Source of the DNA: Anaerolineae bacterium
GTDB lineage: Bacteria > Chloroflexota > Anaerolineae > Promineifilales > Promineifilaceae
Direction: 5' to 3'
Assembly: GCA_023384355.1 (NCBI GenBank)
Contig: JAHDWL010000001.1
Coordinates: forward strand, 1 to 64,000
Length of the DNA stretch: 64,000 bases
Shown: positions 1-11,600 of the stretch, one piece after another
How positions within the stretch are numbered: position 1 is the stretch's first letter
How the letters are laid out: every line of letters begins with the position of its first letter
The notes under the pieces: model-generated
Databases searched by the model: none
Told to the model about the DNA's origin: nothing
What the model saw: the letters and a program-made list of their open reading frames with translations, nothing else
Position numbers and translations under genes: made by a program

Positions 1-2099
1 GGAATTTCCACGAGTACCGAATCGACCCGCTCAGGGATATCCTTGATGCCGGGGATGAGGTATTGGCTCAGGAATGGATTGGTCACGCGGCCGTCACGTA
101 ACACCAGTTTTTCCATCAGCGCGTAACCGAAGGCCTGCACCACCGCGCCTTCGACCTGTCCCTCGACGTTGGTGCGGTTGATCACCTTGCCAACGTCGTC
201 GGCGCACACCACACGCTCAATATGGATGAATCCGGTCTCAATATCGACCGCCAGATCGACCACCTCGGCCACGTAACCGTAGCTGAAGTTGGGCATGGTG
301 TAGCCGGTCTCCGGGTCGTAGGGTTGGGTCGGCGGTGGGCGGTAGATGGCATGAGCAATTGACGGCCGATCTTCATCGGTCCATTTCGCCAGCGCTTCCT
401 CGGCTGCCTGTTTGATTGAGTTACCGGCCATGAAGGTCATGCGCGAGGCGGACACAGAGCCGGAATCGCCGCTGCTGGCTGTGTCCGACATCACCAGTTC
501 CACCCGCTCCACGGGGACCCCGACGGCCGCGGCAGCCATCTGCTTGAAGGCGGTATGCGACCCTTGGCCGACTTCTGCCCCGGCATGGCGCAGAACAACC
601 CGCTCGATTTCCTTGCCGCCATGCAGCTCGATGATCGCCTCGCATTTTTCCGGGGCGCCAAAGGAGAAGCCGACATTCTTGAAGGCGCAGGCGACCCCAT
701 GCCCGCGGCGGATGCTGGCCGGGTTGGGGGGCAAGCTCTGGAAAGGAGAGGCCAGGCGACGTTCGGCGGGCGACGTGACAGCCCCCGCACCACTATGCCA
801 GTTGCTCGATCCCCAATCCGCTGCGGCAGCGGCCGCCTCCACTACCTCGGCCATGCTCACGCCGGGCAGGATGGGGGTCTGGGTCGTCAGCAAGTCGCCT
901 TCACGGAGCACGTTCTTCAGACGAAATTCCACCGGGTCCATGCCCAGCGCCTCGGCCAGTTTGTTCATCTGGCATTCGGCCGCGAACGTGCCTTGTGGCC
1001 CGCCAAAGCCGCGGAATGCGCCACCGGGGATATTGTTGGTCGTCACGGCGTAGCTGTCGACATGGGCGTTGGGGATCACATAGGGGCCGGTGACCATCAG
1101 GTTGGCGTTGCCCAGCACTTTTGGACTGGTATAGGCGTATGACCCGCTGTCAAGTATAAGCTCAGCCTCGACGGCGGTTAGTTTGCCGTCGCGTGTCGCG
1201 CCCCATTTTGTTTTTACCCATCCCTGGTGACGCTTGTGGTGGCCGATGATGCTTTCCTCGCGCGACCAGATGATGCGCACCGGCCGGTTGATGCCGCGGT
1301 CCCGCAATCGCATCGCCGCCAGGCCGAGAACGATCTGCAACGACATATCCTCGCGGCCGCCGAATGCGCCGCCGATAGCCGGGTAAATGATGCGCACCTG
1401 ATCGACTGGTAAACCCAGCGCGTGGGCCACCTGTTGCTGGTCTTTATGCGCCCACTGTCCGGCTATCTCCACCGTGATGCGCCCCTGCTTGTCGATATAG
1501 CCGACGCCCGCTTCCGGTTGCAGATATGCATGCTCCTGGTGGGGCAAGTAGTAGCTTCCCTCGACGACCACCTCGGCCTCTTCCCAGCCGGCGGCCATGT
1601 CCCCCTTGCGGATCTTGTAGTGTTTGAGGATGTTGCTGCCGTGCCAGGGGTGGAGCACAAGCTCGTCCTTCATCGCTTCGTGCACGTCGGTGATGATTGG
1701 GCGTTGCTCCCACTCGATTTGAATCAGCCCACAGGCGCGGGCCGCGATATCTTCGCTTTCGGCGATGACTATCGCCACGTGATCGCCCTCCCACAGGCTG
1801 ATGTCAGAATAGGGCTTGTCGCTGCCGAGGCCAACCAATACAGGCTGGTCGTTCACGCCGAGGCCGTATTCGTTGACGGGCACATCCCTGGCCGTCAGCA
1901 CGGCGACGACGCCGGGCAAGGCTTCGGCCGCGTGGGTGTCCATCGATACCATGCGGGCGTGGGGCTGGCCGCTGAACAGTACGCGGCCGAAAAGCAAATC
2001 GGGCGGGGTCAGGTCGCCGGAATAGTCAGCTTCGCCGGTGACTTTGCTATGGGCGTCAACGCGTTCGGTCACGCGCGAGCGTAAAATCTGGTCGGTCAT
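1..2099 (-). CDS. Xanthine dehydrogenase-family molybdopterin-binding large subunit (partial, 3' end outside window)
   Basis: This is the catalytic molybdenum subunit of a xanthine dehydrogenase-type hydroxylase. About 699 residues from the ATG at 2099 are visible, and the frame stays open to the window edge. Family motifs seen are IGGAFGGRED, GGAFRGFGGPQG and a GAEVGQG stretch, all molybdopterin-contacting segments. The GGAFRGFGG form resembles purine/aldehyde hydroxylases and lacks the AYxCSFR loop of true CO dehydrogenase (CoxL). The C-terminal catalytic Glu lies outside the window. It should assemble with the FAD/[2Fe-2S] subunit encoded at 2712-4151. A toxin-antitoxin pair separates the two genes, with only 8 bases between the antitoxin stop and this ATG. 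The substrate cannot be read from the sequence. Confidence 0.93.
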   Translation of the reverse strand, partial: MTDQILRSRVTERVDAHSKVTGEADYSGDLTPPDLLFGRVLFSGQPHARMVSMDTHAAEALPGVVAVLTARDVPVNEYGLGVNDQPVLVGLGSDKPYSDISLWEGDHVAIVIAESEDIAARACGLIQIEWEQRPIITDVHEAMKDELVLHPWHGSNILKHYKIRKGDMAAGWEEAEVVVEGSYYLPHQEHAYLQPEAGVGYIDKQGRITVEIAGQWAHKDQQQVAHALGLPVDQVRIIYPAIGGAFGGREDMSLQIVLGLAAMRLRDRGINRPVRIIWSREESIIGHHKRHQGWVKTKWGATRDGKLTAVEAELILDSGSYAYTSPKVLGNANLMVTGPYVIPNAHVDSYAVTTNNIPGGAFRGFGGPQGTFAAECQMNKLAEALGMDPVEFRLKNVLREGDLLTTQTPILPGVSMAEVVEAAAAAADWGSSNWHSGAGAVTSPAERRLASPFQSLPPNPASIRRGHGVACAFKNVGFSFGAPEKCEAIIELHGGKEIERVVLRHAGAEVGQGSHTAFKQMAAAAVGVPVERVELVMSDTASSGDSGSVSASRMTFMAGNSIKQAAEEALAKWTDEDRPSIAHAIYRPPPTQPYDPETGYTMPNFSYGYVAEVVDLAVDIETGFIHIERVVCADDVGKVINRTNVEGQVEGAVVQAFGYALMEKLVLRDGRVTNPFLSQYLIPGIKDIPERVDSVLVEI

Positions 2100-2107
2100 A
2101 GGGATCC

Positions 2108-2398
2108 TTATTTGGGCATCAAATCAGGAGCTTCCTGACTTAATTTTTCCAACAACCATCGTTGGATCAGGGTTTGATATGGCATGCCACGTCTGAAGGC
2201 CAATTCTTCAATTGCCTCTAAATGCTCAGTTCGTAGGCGTACGTCTAGTGGTTTGGTGCTAAATCTGGTTTTTATGACACTTAGTTCGTCATTCACCTCA
2301 TCCAGCTCATCCATAAAATCGGATGTATCGTGCGTTTCTACCCATTGGGCCAATTCGTTTTCGTCCGCGAATTCTGGAAGCTTATTTTTTTGTTTCAT
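2108..2398 (-). CDS. brnA: BrnA/CopG-like antitoxin (ribbon-helix-helix)
   Basis: A 96-residue protein that starts 2 bases after the toxin-like gene at 2401-2670. The N-terminal half is acidic (many D/E), as expected for a toxin-neutralising segment. The C-terminal half (about residues 48-90, containing PLDVRLRTEHLEAIEELA and GMPYQTLIQRWLLEKL) fits a ribbon-helix-helix DNA-binding fold of the CopG antitoxin family. Antitoxins of this kind bind their partner and repress the shared promoter. Toxin-first gene order is typical of BrnTA. The family call is good. That it still works as an antitoxin is inferred from context. Confidence 0.8.
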   Translation of the reverse strand: MKQKNKLPEFADENELAQWVETHDTSDFMDELDEVNDELSVIKTRFSTKPLDVRLRTEHLEAIEELAFRRGMPYQTLIQRWLLEKLSQEAPDLMPK

Positions 2399-2400
2399 CG

Positions 2401-2670
2401 CTACCTCTTCCTGTCGCGAAGTCTGCCTTTCTCAGTCTGCGTCATATCTCGCGCTGTTATGACACGTAGTCTATCGTTCTCCTTCAGGGCAAAGACAACA
2501 AGTAGATATCGTCCTGTGTCGGTTTGTCCATACGCAAGATATTTATCTTTACCCGCACGCAAAATGAGCGGCTTGTTGTCCATAACTTCTTCGGCTTCAT
2601 AAGGCTCGACCCCATGATCAGCGATATGTTCAATATTGAGGTCGTCCCACCAGAAATATCTATGGTTCAA
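2401..2670 (-). CDS. brnT: BrnT-like toxin
   Basis: A roughly 89-residue protein with the BrnT pattern: WDDLNIEHIADHGVEPYEAEEV near the N-terminus, then a LAYGQTDTGRYLLVVFALK strand pair, and RVITARDMTQTEK near the C-terminus. BrnT toxins are RelE-fold ribonucleases that inhibit translation. The open frame runs upstream to 2775, inside the xdh gene. I place the start at the TTG at 2670 because a GGAG lies about 10 bases upstream and the family begins near the first WD motif. A TTG at about 2716 is an alternative. It lies in the same direction as the xdh genes and may be read through from them. Confidence 0.78.
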   Translation of the reverse strand: MNHRYFWWDDLNIEHIADHGVEPYEAEEVMDNKPLILRAGKDKYLAYGQTDTGRYLLVVFALKENDRLRVITARDMTQTEKGRLRDRKR

Positions 2671-2711
2671 TTGGACAAGGACTCCATTGAAACTATCAGT
2701 TGCCCCTTTGA

Positions 2712-4151
2712 TCAACTCTTCTCGGCCGCTTCGTGCACAGCCTCGATGATCTTGTAATAACCCGTACAGCGGCACAGATTGCCGGAAAAAGCCTGCTCGA
2801 TTTGGCTGTGGTCGGGCGAGGGTTGCTCTTCAAGCAGTTTGGCTCCGGACATCAGGAAGCCGGGAGTGCAATAGCCGCATTGTACAGCGCCGGTCTTGAT
2901 GAATGCCTGTTGGATCGGATGCAAATGGCCGTCGATCGCCAGGCCTTCGACAGTGACGATCTCCGCGCCGTGGGCGCGCGCGGCCGGGACGAGGCAAGCC
3001 ATGACGGCCATGCCGTCAAGGTGGACCGTGCACGCGCCGCATTCGCCCTCGGCGCAGCCTTCCTTGGTACCTGTCAGCAGTCCTTCCTCGCGCAGCCAGC
3101 GCAGCAACGTTTTCTCCATGCCCGGCGCGCTGACCGGACGGCCGTTGACCGTGCTCTCGATCGGCGTGTCGGGATCGAAGCCGGCGGCGTATTGCTGCCC
3201 GGTGGGGAATATCCCGTGGGTCGTTCCCTGGAGCATGATCGGCACGCGAGGCCAATTATCGCGTTCGCGGCCGTCGCGCAGGGCCACCAGGGCGCGCCGT
3301 ACCATCACCTCGATCATCTCCGTCCGATAGACAGCCGGGCCGCGAATGTCGTCGATTGGCCGGGCGGCCGACGCTGCAAGTCCGGCGGCGACAGTGATCA
3401 CGTCATCTGTGAGTTCCTTGCCGGTCAGCCAGGATTCGGCTGCGTCAGCATTGATGATCGTCGGCGCGACGCTGCCCAGCGTGATGCGGGTACTTGTCAC
3501 GGTTCCATCAGAGGCCAAATCGATGACCGCCGCGAGATGGGCGGTGGAGATGGCTTGCGCCCGGCGTAAACCAAGCTTGACGAAGATGCCGCGTGCCGTC
3601 TCCGGCATGGGAGTGACTACGATCTCTACCAGCATCTCGTCCGGGGCCATCACTGTCTTGCGCACACCGGTATAGAAATCCTTCAGTGCGACCATGCGCC
3701 AGCCGCGCGCCGACGCCAGTATAACTTGCGCGTCGAGCGCCCGCAGGGCCGAGATGGTATCGTTGGCCGGACTGGCCGTGATCAGGTTTCCGGCCACGGT
3801 GCCCCGGTTGCGCAACTGGGGCGAGGCGATTTCGAAGCAGGCCTGGGCCAGCGGCAAGGCGTGGGAGACGATTAACTCGGAGGCGACGATCTGGTTGTGA
3901 GTTACCAATGCGCCGATGTGGATGAGGTTATCGGCGTCGGTAGTTATTTCGTTGAGGCCGGGAAGTCGGGTGACATCGATGAGAACTTTGATGCCTTTGC
4001 GTTGACCGCGCTCCAATTCCAGCAGCAGGTCGCTGCCGCCGGCGATGACGCGCGCAGACGAACCGTGCTGCGCCAGCAAGGCGAGCGCGGATTGCAGGTC
4101 GGCCGGAATTTCATATCGTTCGAGGTTAAGGGGGGCTTGGTGGCTAAACAT
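2712..4151 (-). CDS. Fused FAD-binding and [2Fe-2S] subunit of xanthine dehydrogenase-type enzyme
   Basis: An electron-transfer subunit that joins two usually separate chains. The N-terminal part (about residues 1-290) is the FAD-binding domain: [17 protein letters not shown] is the FAD loop and [14 protein letters not shown] is the second flavin segment. The C-terminal part (about 325-479) is a two-cluster ferredoxin domain. Plant-type cluster cysteines are in [13 protein letters not shown] plus a later Cys, and the second cluster has QCGYCTPGF and LCRCTGY. The FAD-then-FeS order is the reverse of classical XDH small chains. I chose the ATG at 4151 because family similarity begins there. A GTG at 4202 that overlaps the xdhC stop is an alternative start. 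It feeds electrons from the large subunit at 1-2099. Confidence 0.92.
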   Translation of the reverse strand: MFSHQAPLNLERYEIPADLQSALALLAQHGSSARVIAGGSDLLLELERGQRKGIKVLIDVTRLPGLNEITTDADNLIHIGALVTHNQIVASELIVSHALPLAQACFEIASPQLRNRGTVAGNLITASPANDTISALRALDAQVILASARGWRMVALKDFYTGVRKTVMAPDEMLVEIVVTPMPETARGIFVKLGLRRAQAISTAHLAAVIDLASDGTVTSTRITLGSVAPTIINADAAESWLTGKELTDDVITVAAGLAASAARPIDDIRGPAVYRTEMIEVMVRRALVALRDGRERDNWPRVPIMLQGTTHGIFPTGQQYAAGFDPDTPIESTVNGRPVSAPGMEKTLLRWLREEGLLTGTKEGCAEGECGACTVHLDGMAVMACLVPAARAHGAEIVTVEGLAIDGHLHPIQQAFIKTGAVQCGYCTPGFLMSGAKLLEEQPSPDHSQIEQAFSGNLCRCTGYYKIIEAVHEAAEKS

Positions 4152-4198
4152 AATACATACTTCTGGTTGTTGGGCCGGCCATATGCCGGCGGGTTCAT

Positions 4199-5023
4199 TC
4201 ACATGTCGATCTGCCGTTGGGGTAATGCCATTGACCGGCCGTTCCCACCGCGCTGGATCATGATAATCTGGGCCATGATGCTGACGGCGATCTCATTTGG
4301 AGATTCGGCGTTGAGTTCCAGCCCGATGGGCGATGTCACCCGATCGAGCTTCTCGCGCGGGATGCCGTCCTCCACCAGAAGCCGCTTTGTTTCCTCCCAT
4401 CGGCGGCGACTGCCCATCGCTCCGATGTAGGCGGCCGGTGAATCGAGTACCAGCGGCAACAAGCGCCGATCGACGCCCACATTGCGGGTGACAAAGGCCA
4501 TGTAGGTACGCTGGTCGATAGAGTGGGCAGCGAAAAGCTCCTCCGGCATTCCGGTCAGCAGCACGTCGGCATCGGGCATGATCTCGGGAGTTGCCAATTC
4601 GGGGCGGTCATCCCAGGCGACGACACGGAACCCGAGCCATTTGCCGAGCGGCGCCAGGGCGCGGCCCACATGACCACAGCCCAGAATGAGTAGTGTGTAG
4701 GGGGCGGGGTGTGGCTCGACGTAGATATCGACACTGCCGCCGCAAACGCCGGGATCGCCGCGCTGCGGGTCCACGAGGGAATACGGCACGATCCGCGGTT
4801 TGCCGTCGACGAGCGCCTCGCGGGCTGCGATGGCGGCTCGTGATTCCATCTCGCCGCCGCCGATGGAGCCGAGGGTGCGGCCGTCCCCGTAGATGAGCAT
4901 CTTGGCCCCGGCATGACGTGGCACCGATCCCTGGTCGCGGATGATGACCGCCAGCGCGACCGGCTCGTGCCGGGTTTTGGCGGCCAATAGTTCTTCAAGT
5001 ATCTGTCGATCTTCGCCGTTCAT
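4199..5023 (-). CDS. xdhC: XdhC/CoxI-family molybdenum cofactor insertion protein
   Basis: A 274-residue accessory protein of the XdhC family. These proteins carry sulfurated molybdenum cofactor to the large subunit. The N-terminal domain has [19 protein letters not shown], the family hallmark. A central Rossmann domain begins at [14 protein letters not shown], and [12 protein letters not shown] is also typical. It is the first gene of the operon, and its TGA lies directly against the downstream coding region. The product is expected in the cytoplasm, acting only during enzyme maturation. The presence of XdhC supports a true Mo-hydroxylase and not a degenerate remnant. Confidence 0.93.
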   Translation of the reverse strand: MNGEDRQILEELLAAKTRHEPVALAVIIRDQGSVPRHAGAKMLIYGDGRTLGSIGGGEMESRAAIAAREALVDGKPRIVPYSLVDPQRGDPGVCGGSVDIYVEPHPAPYTLLILGCGHVGRALAPLGKWLGFRVVAWDDRPELATPEIMPDADVLLTGMPEELFAAHSIDQRTYMAFVTRNVGVDRRLLPLVLDSPAAYIGAMGSRRRWEETKRLLVEDGIPREKLDRVTSPIGLELNAESPNEIAVSIMAQIIMIQRGGNGRSMALPQRQIDM

Positions 5024-5122
5024 TATGTTGATGATAACAGTTGGTTTCCGCTCACCAGGAGTTATGGCTGTGCCGGATTTTCCAACAGATCCCTCACCCT
5101 CTCGCCCCTATCCGCCGATTGA

Positions 5123-5530
5123 TTACGGTCGCGCCAGACACCACTCGGAAACCCACGCAGTCTTCCCCTCGCCAGTAACGCGGTAGAAAGTATGGGGGAA
5201 AGGCGTGGCCGGCAGCGATTGCGGCACACCGTCACGCGCGGCGATGAGTTCACGCTGGCTTAGCTCGATCACGGTGACAAGTGTGCCATCGATGAAAAAT
5301 CGATCCTGGAGAGAGACGGCCGGGCCGCCTTCCATGGCCAGTACCACTCGTGTATCTTTATCCAGTGTACCGCACTGACCGCGTGTGGCGCATTCATCAG
5401 AACACGTAGCCTTTGCTTGCTCATCCACACCAAATTGAGAAGGTTCATTGCCCCGGCAAGCGGCCAATAGCCCGAGTGTGGCCAGGATCAGGAATGTGAG
5501 GAGCAGGGTAGGGCGCAGCCGGGTCATCAT
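5123..5530 (-). CDS. Small lipoprotein of unknown function
   Basis: A 135-residue protein with a clear lipoprotein signal: a basic start (MMTRLRP), a hydrophobic stretch and the lipobox LLAAC near residue 25. The mature part has several cysteines (CSDECATRGQCG region and a C-terminal WCLARP) and a predicted beta-rich segment. I do not recognise the family. It lies between the Mo-hydroxylase operon and the large alpha-2-macroglobulin-like gene, all on the same strand, but a strong terminator at 5617-5658 separates it from the latter. Confidence 0.7.
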   Translation of the reverse strand: MMTRLRPTLLLTFLILATLGLLAACRGNEPSQFGVDEQAKATCSDECATRGQCGTLDKDTRVVLAMEGGPAVSLQDRFFIDGTLVTVIELSQRELIAARDGVPQSLPATPFPHTFYRVTGEGKTAWVSEWCLARP

Positions 5531-5616
5531 GCTTGCGCTCTAGTTTATCAGAAGTTTTGAAATGGGTTCAATGTTATGTGCAGGCCGAGTATCGAAAATC
5601 GTGCCACGCTGCAAGC

Positions 5617-5658
5617 AAAAAGCCACGATGACGGACATCTCCACCATCGTGGCTTTTT
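5617..5658. terminator. Bidirectional intrinsic terminator
   Basis: A perfect 14-bp inverted repeat (AAAAAGCCACGATG with its complement at 5645-5658) has a 14-base loop and an A/T tract on each side. It lies 20 bases beyond the stop of the alpha-2-macroglobulin-like gene. It should end that transcript and can also act on forward transcription. Confidence 0.85.
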
Positions 5659-5678
5659 TAAGTTGATCGGGTTTCAGG

Positions 5679-8600
5679 TTATTCAGTGATAGTGAAGATC
5701 GCGCCTTCCGAGCGACCAAAGACCTCGGGGAAGTAATCTTCGCGCGCCGTCGCCGGCATCACCTGATAGGTGCCGGGGATGTTCGGCTGCAGGTAGTAGG
5801 AGTATTGATACGTCCCGGCCGGCAGGAATTGGCTCAGAAAGACAACCTTCTCGTCACGATACTGGATATGGTCGAAGTACCACCAGCCCCAGTATCCGTG
5901 GGCGAAGTCACCTTCCTGTGGCACAATGCTGCCGCCGCGGCCCGTCTCGCTGGTGAGCAGATTCGGGTCGATGGCATCTGTGCCCGCAGGTATCGGGTCC
6001 TCGACCACGACGAAGACGCGATCATTCGACACAACGACGGTCAACTCGACGCGAACCCTTTGGCCGGCGGCGATGCTGTCGATCGGCTCGCAGGTCTGAA
6101 CTTCAGGGTCACAGGCCGCATCGAAGTAACGTCGTTCTACCGTGAAACCACGGTTGATCGGGTCCAGCTGATCAACAGCGATAGCGCTGTTCAGTCGTAA
6201 CGTGTAGTAAAGCCGGCCGCTGCCTTCGCCTCGCTGGAAATCGAAGAAATTCGTATCGCCGGTCAACAATTCGCCGACCGGTATCTCCACCGTTTCGGAT
6301 GCGGTCGGTTCAGCTGATGTGAAGCTGCCGGCCACGCGGGATTGCAGATTCACCAGCAGATCATAGGCATAGTCCGGTTCCAGTTCGCCGGAAGCGACCA
6401 TCCAGTCACTCAGTCCGGTCACAGCCCAGGCGGTCGTGTGCAGCGTCGACCAGGTCTCGGCCTCGCGGGCGACCATGAGCCAGCGCACAGCCGGCGGCAG
6501 TTGTGGGCTGTCTGGTTGCAATAGTGACAGGGCGTCGATGACCATGGCTGTTCCGCGAATGTTGCTGCTAAGATTCAGGAAGTCCTGTTCGGCGTCTTCC
6601 CAGTGCGCTCCCGTCGCGCTCATGATGACCTCGTCGTTGAGGTCGTTCAGCAACGCTGTCTGGTTTTCGCCCGGAGAGCCCGCTGATTCATAGGCTAAAG
6701 CCAACAAGGCCTTGGCATATGGGTCCATCAACGCCCGATGTTCACTCACCAACTCATCGGCGTCTTCCTTCACATCTGCGCCTGCTTCAGCCAGGACGTA
6801 GAGGAAGAACGCCTGACGATTGGCTTCGCTGGCGTCGCCAATGAGGTTGACGGCCTGCAGCTGATCCTCAAGATAGCCGATCCCTCGCTCTATGACGGCA
6901 GGGTCGACGTCATATCCAAGGTTGTCGGCGCGGATTAGGGCCAGCAGCGATTGGGCGCTGATCCACGGATCGGCCTCATTGCTGAAGCACCAACCCCAGC
7001 CACCTTTGCCCATCTGCAGATTGGCCAACTTCGTGGCGTCGGACGGATTCAGGGCGGCCAGCTGAGTTGACAGACTTTCGTTCTCGACGGCCAGATCGCG
7101 CAGGGCTTTCTCCACCGACGTGTTGTGCAGGAGTCGATCGGACAGCGAGCCGGCGCACTCCATGAAGGGATAGCCGGGGTCATTGATGATATCGAACGAC
7201 TCGATTATCGCCGCGGCCAGGGAGGGCTGGAGCCTGACGAGCACCTCACCCTGTCGGGTGTCTACGCCTTGCGGGAGTACGAGCGCCTCGACGCGCCTGC
7301 CGGCACCATCCAGTTCGCCGGCGGTAGCCACGAAGTCGCGGCCGTCGTAGCGATAAACGGGCAGCAATGCGTCATCACCAACGCCCATCGTCGGTTTGCT
7401 GGCATCGCTCAGGCCATCACCTTCCACACGGAAGGTAAGGTCGGCCCATGGTACGTCATCGACACTCACGGGCCAGGTGACCAATACGCGGCTGTTGGCC
7501 GGGATGTTGATCACCTGCTCCACATCGCCGTTGATCGTCACCCCCGACGCTTCCAGGCTGACTGTCGCTTCGACAGCGGCATCCGTATTGTTGTTGACGT
7601 TTGCGCCCAGCGAGAGCGTGTCGCCGACGGTAAAGAAGCGCGGCGTCACCGGCCTGATGATGAGCGGCAGGCGGGCCAGGATGTCGGCGCTGTTTTGTCC
7701 GACGCGGGTGTCAGTGGTGGCGGCCTTGCTGTGCATGCGCCAGGTCGTCACGTTGTCCGGCAGCGGTACTTCGACCGAGACGCGGCCGTTCTTGTCTGTA
7801 ATCACCTTCGCTTCCCAATAGGCGGTATCCTTGAAGTCGCGGCGAACATTATCATCCTCACCTTCAAGGCGCATGGAGTCGAGCGCCGCTTCGCCGCCAC
7901 CGCCACCGCCCAAACCACCGCCGGGCAGCGGCTCCTCGATCGCCATACCCTCTCCGGTTACGAGCAAGCCTGAGCCCATGGTACTGCGCATCGGTTGGGG
8001 AGCATAGAATGCGTCGAGAATGTGGGGCGCGTTGTCTTCCTTCAGCAGGAGCACGGCCAGATCGACGAGCGCCAGCGATACCTCGCTTTGAACAGGATTT
8101 CCGGCCTGATCGGTCACAACGACATCAAAGGTGGCGGTATCGCCCGGCGCGTATTCCAGCGCTCCGGGTGTGATGGTGACGTTGAGATCGAACTGGTCAG
8201 GCGGCACAACCAGCTCAACGAAGCCGACGCGAATATCGGCGTAAGGGAAGTCAGGGTCATCCCGATTGACCGGTTTGACGGCGGCGACAGTGACGTGAAC
8301 GTTCGGTGCATAATCCGCGGTGATCGGGATCTCCAGTATCTGACTGCCGTTCACTGTGACGACCTGCTGGTCGATTATGTTGCCGCGCTCGATCACGAGC
8401 CAGGCGTTAACCGGTTGGGCAAACGGAGATTGCACGAGGATTCGGGCCGTCTCGCCGGCGTGATATTCAGTCTTGTCCGGCTTCAAATCCATTGTGCGCT
8501 GGTTGGGGTCGGTGCGCCAACCGGCAAAGGACTCGTCAACGGACCAGAAGGAAACGCTGCTCATCGATTCACGCCCGCCGCTGTCGGTGACGGTTGCCAC

Positions 8601-11600
8601 GGCGATATAAGTGCCACCCGATTCGGGGACGAATGACGAGACAGCTTCGCCGTCAGCGTCGGTCGTCACAGTCTCGCGGCCGACCTCAGTATCAACCGGC
8701 GTCCAGCGTGTGGTGCACATGCCGTAATCGACGACGCGCTCGCTTTCCCAATCTCTCAGGTAGTAGACGACTTCGACGTTCTGGTTGGCGACAGGTTTGC
8801 CCGACCAGTCGACCGTCACGACCTCTGTCGTAATCTCGTTGCCGGCGTCGACGATGTAGTTCTGCGGTTGTAATCCGGCGTAAACCTCGCCGGCGTGGTA
8901 GTTAATCGTAGCCCGCCCGCTGACCGGAAACTCGCCCAGTCCGCTGACGGTCGCTTCAAAGGTGATGACGCGGCTGCCCGCCTCCACCTCATCAAGCAGA
9001 TCGGCCGGAATGGGGATGACCGCATTACCGGCGTTATCGGTCACGGTGTTGCCGTCGGAGACAAAATCGCCCGATTCGCCTCCGCCAAAGAAGGTAAACG
9101 GTACGTAATTGAAATCGGCCGAGTCGCTGAAGGAGAAGCCGGGATAGCCTTCGAAATCCGGCGTGTACTCTGCCTGGTAGGTTGTCCAGTGGACGTCCAG
9201 ACCCTCAGCCGAACCGCCGAACAGATACGTGGCGTTCACAGTGACGTTTGTCGGTTGGCCGCGCAATAAGTCAGTCTGATTCGGCGTCACCGTTACCAGG
9301 TATTCCGGCGCGCGATATTCGGCTACGGTGAAACTGCGGCTGGACAGCCAGTAATCGCCGGTAATATTGAACGAGTATGTGCCCAATGGCATATCATCCG
9401 GCAGGACAAACTCGCCGGTAAATACGCCGTCCTCATCCAGCGTGACGTTGAAGGTATCGCTGAATGATCCTTCTCCCACGTAGAAGTTCGGGTTGACGCT
9501 TATTTCCAGTTCCTGAATGTCGGGCAGGGTGTAGCGGCCGAAATTCGTGTCCCGGACGATGCCTTTGTAGTAGACCGTGTCGCCGGGACGATAAATAGGC
9601 CGGTCGGTGTAGATGTAGGCGTAAATGGCCTGTTCCGGGCCGCTATCGGTGCTGATGCCTATCCGCCAGGGGTTGAGATCGCCCGTCCAGGTGGTTGAAC
9701 TCATGCCGAAGCCGGTCGTCCCTGGTTCCTCGCTGACGACGAGCACGCCGTCAAGGTAGGGCCCGCCCGGTTCATAGTCGAAACGGGCGAAACCGCTTGC
9801 ATCCGTCACGGCAGTGCCGGCCGCTTCGCCGTCCCGTCGATAGAGAGCCAGAGCCAGTCCGCTCACCGGCTCGCCGGTTTCCAGGTTTGTCGCCCAGGCG
9901 TTAACCTCGCCGAACATCTCTTTCACGACCAGGTTGGTATCGGCGACGACCAGCAAGACCTTGCGGTTTTGCCACCAGTTCCCGTCTGTGTCGAGTTCAG
10001 GCGCGTTGACCCGCAACTCATAGACGCCAGGAGGAAGCGTACCGCCATTAGCCAGCTGGATCGTTTCGACGCCTAATGAGTCACTATTGATGTCAACAGG
10101 GATGCTCGTCCGGAAGATCGGCTCGCCGGTAGGCATCTGGTCGTTCATCTGATATGGATCGAAGATGATTTCCGAATCGACCGGAACCTCATAGAGAGCC
10201 ACATCCAGCATGCTGACATTGCGGTGAATGACTTCCACATCAGTGGGGAAACTGGTGCTGAGCTGCGCCGTCTGGTATGGCAGGTTAAAGGAAGCAAGCG
10301 GCGGATAGTCAGCGCTGGTGAAGCTGAATGTATAATCTTCGCCCAGTGTGTTGCCGTATGGATCAGCGGCCGAGGCCGGAACCGTCACGGTATATTCCTG
10401 TTGCGTCGCCAGCTCAAAGTCGAGATAGACGGAGTACGATCCTTCCCACTCGTTGAAAAAGTAATCGAAATCTCCCGGATCGGGGGAGACAATAATCTGA
10501 TCCTGAATGGTCTGGTCGTCCATGGGGGAGGCGAACTCAATACTCATGCCACGCTGCCAGACATCGGCTACCGCGCCGTCGGCCGGCGTGGTCCCGATAA
10601 CCGCCGGGAACGGCACGGTCGAGAAGCTGCTGGTGTGGTCCCTGGGCATGGTCGCCGCGCCGTTGGCAGAGGTAGCCGAAGCGGCCACGGTCAGCGTGAA
10701 ATCCGTCTCCAGCGGCAACATTTCGGAAGGCGTCAGGACGACGACGCGATTTTCATCTTGCCACTGGTAGTTGAGAGCTATGGTCGCCACGTCCGTCGCG
10801 GCCAGGCTGGTGGCCGCTTCAACGCCGGCGGGGTCCATCGGCATGTTGAATGTGACGGTTATCGGCGTTGTCGGATTGACTCCGGTCGCTCCGTTTTCCG
10901 GCTCGACGGTGACAACTTCCGGGTTGAGCGTGGTGAACTGCCAGGTTGGCGCGTCTTCAATCGGGTTGCCTGTGACGTCGGTCAGTTCAGGATCGACGGA
11001 GACTGTATAGGTCGTCGCCCCGGCGAAGGCCGAATCGGGGATGAAGCGATAGATGCTTGTTGAAGTCCACTCGCCGGTCCCTTCGACCGGCGGATCAAAG
11101 GTCAATGGCTGGGGCAAACCGGCTTGTTCACCGGAGCTCACCAGTGGGACGACCGGTTTGTCGAAGACCACGGTGACGATGGCGTCGGCCTGGACGCTGC
11201 GCGCGCCGTCTTCAGGGAGCGTTTGGGTGACTCGCAGCGGGCCGGCGGCCTGGAACGCGAAATCGAGAGGTTCTTCAAGGGTCAGCCCGTTGATCGAACT
11301 GGCCGAATCAGCAACCCGAACGTTGTAGGATTGCCCCAGCGCCAGCGGCTCCGAGGGGGTGAAGACGGCCTGGTTCGGCGTGGGCCAGCTTAACTCGCCT
11401 TCTACCGCCGGCTCCATTGAAAACGCCGCTTCCACAGCCGTCTGATCCATCGGTTGGTCGAAGAGCAGGGTGATCGGCGTGTCGAGTGTGACTTCCTGCC
11501 CGGGCAGGGGATCGCTGGTGATCACCTGGGGCGGCCAGTCGATAGCTTCCACGGGGACGGGTTGCGCAGACACAGGCGCGGCCGTCGGTTCGGGTTTGGC

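Noticed and set aside
7125-11063. Several plus-strand open frames (for example 7125-7973 and 10224-11063) inside the macroglobulin-like gene
   Set aside because: They are antisense frames in a GC-rich gene and have no recognisable domain.
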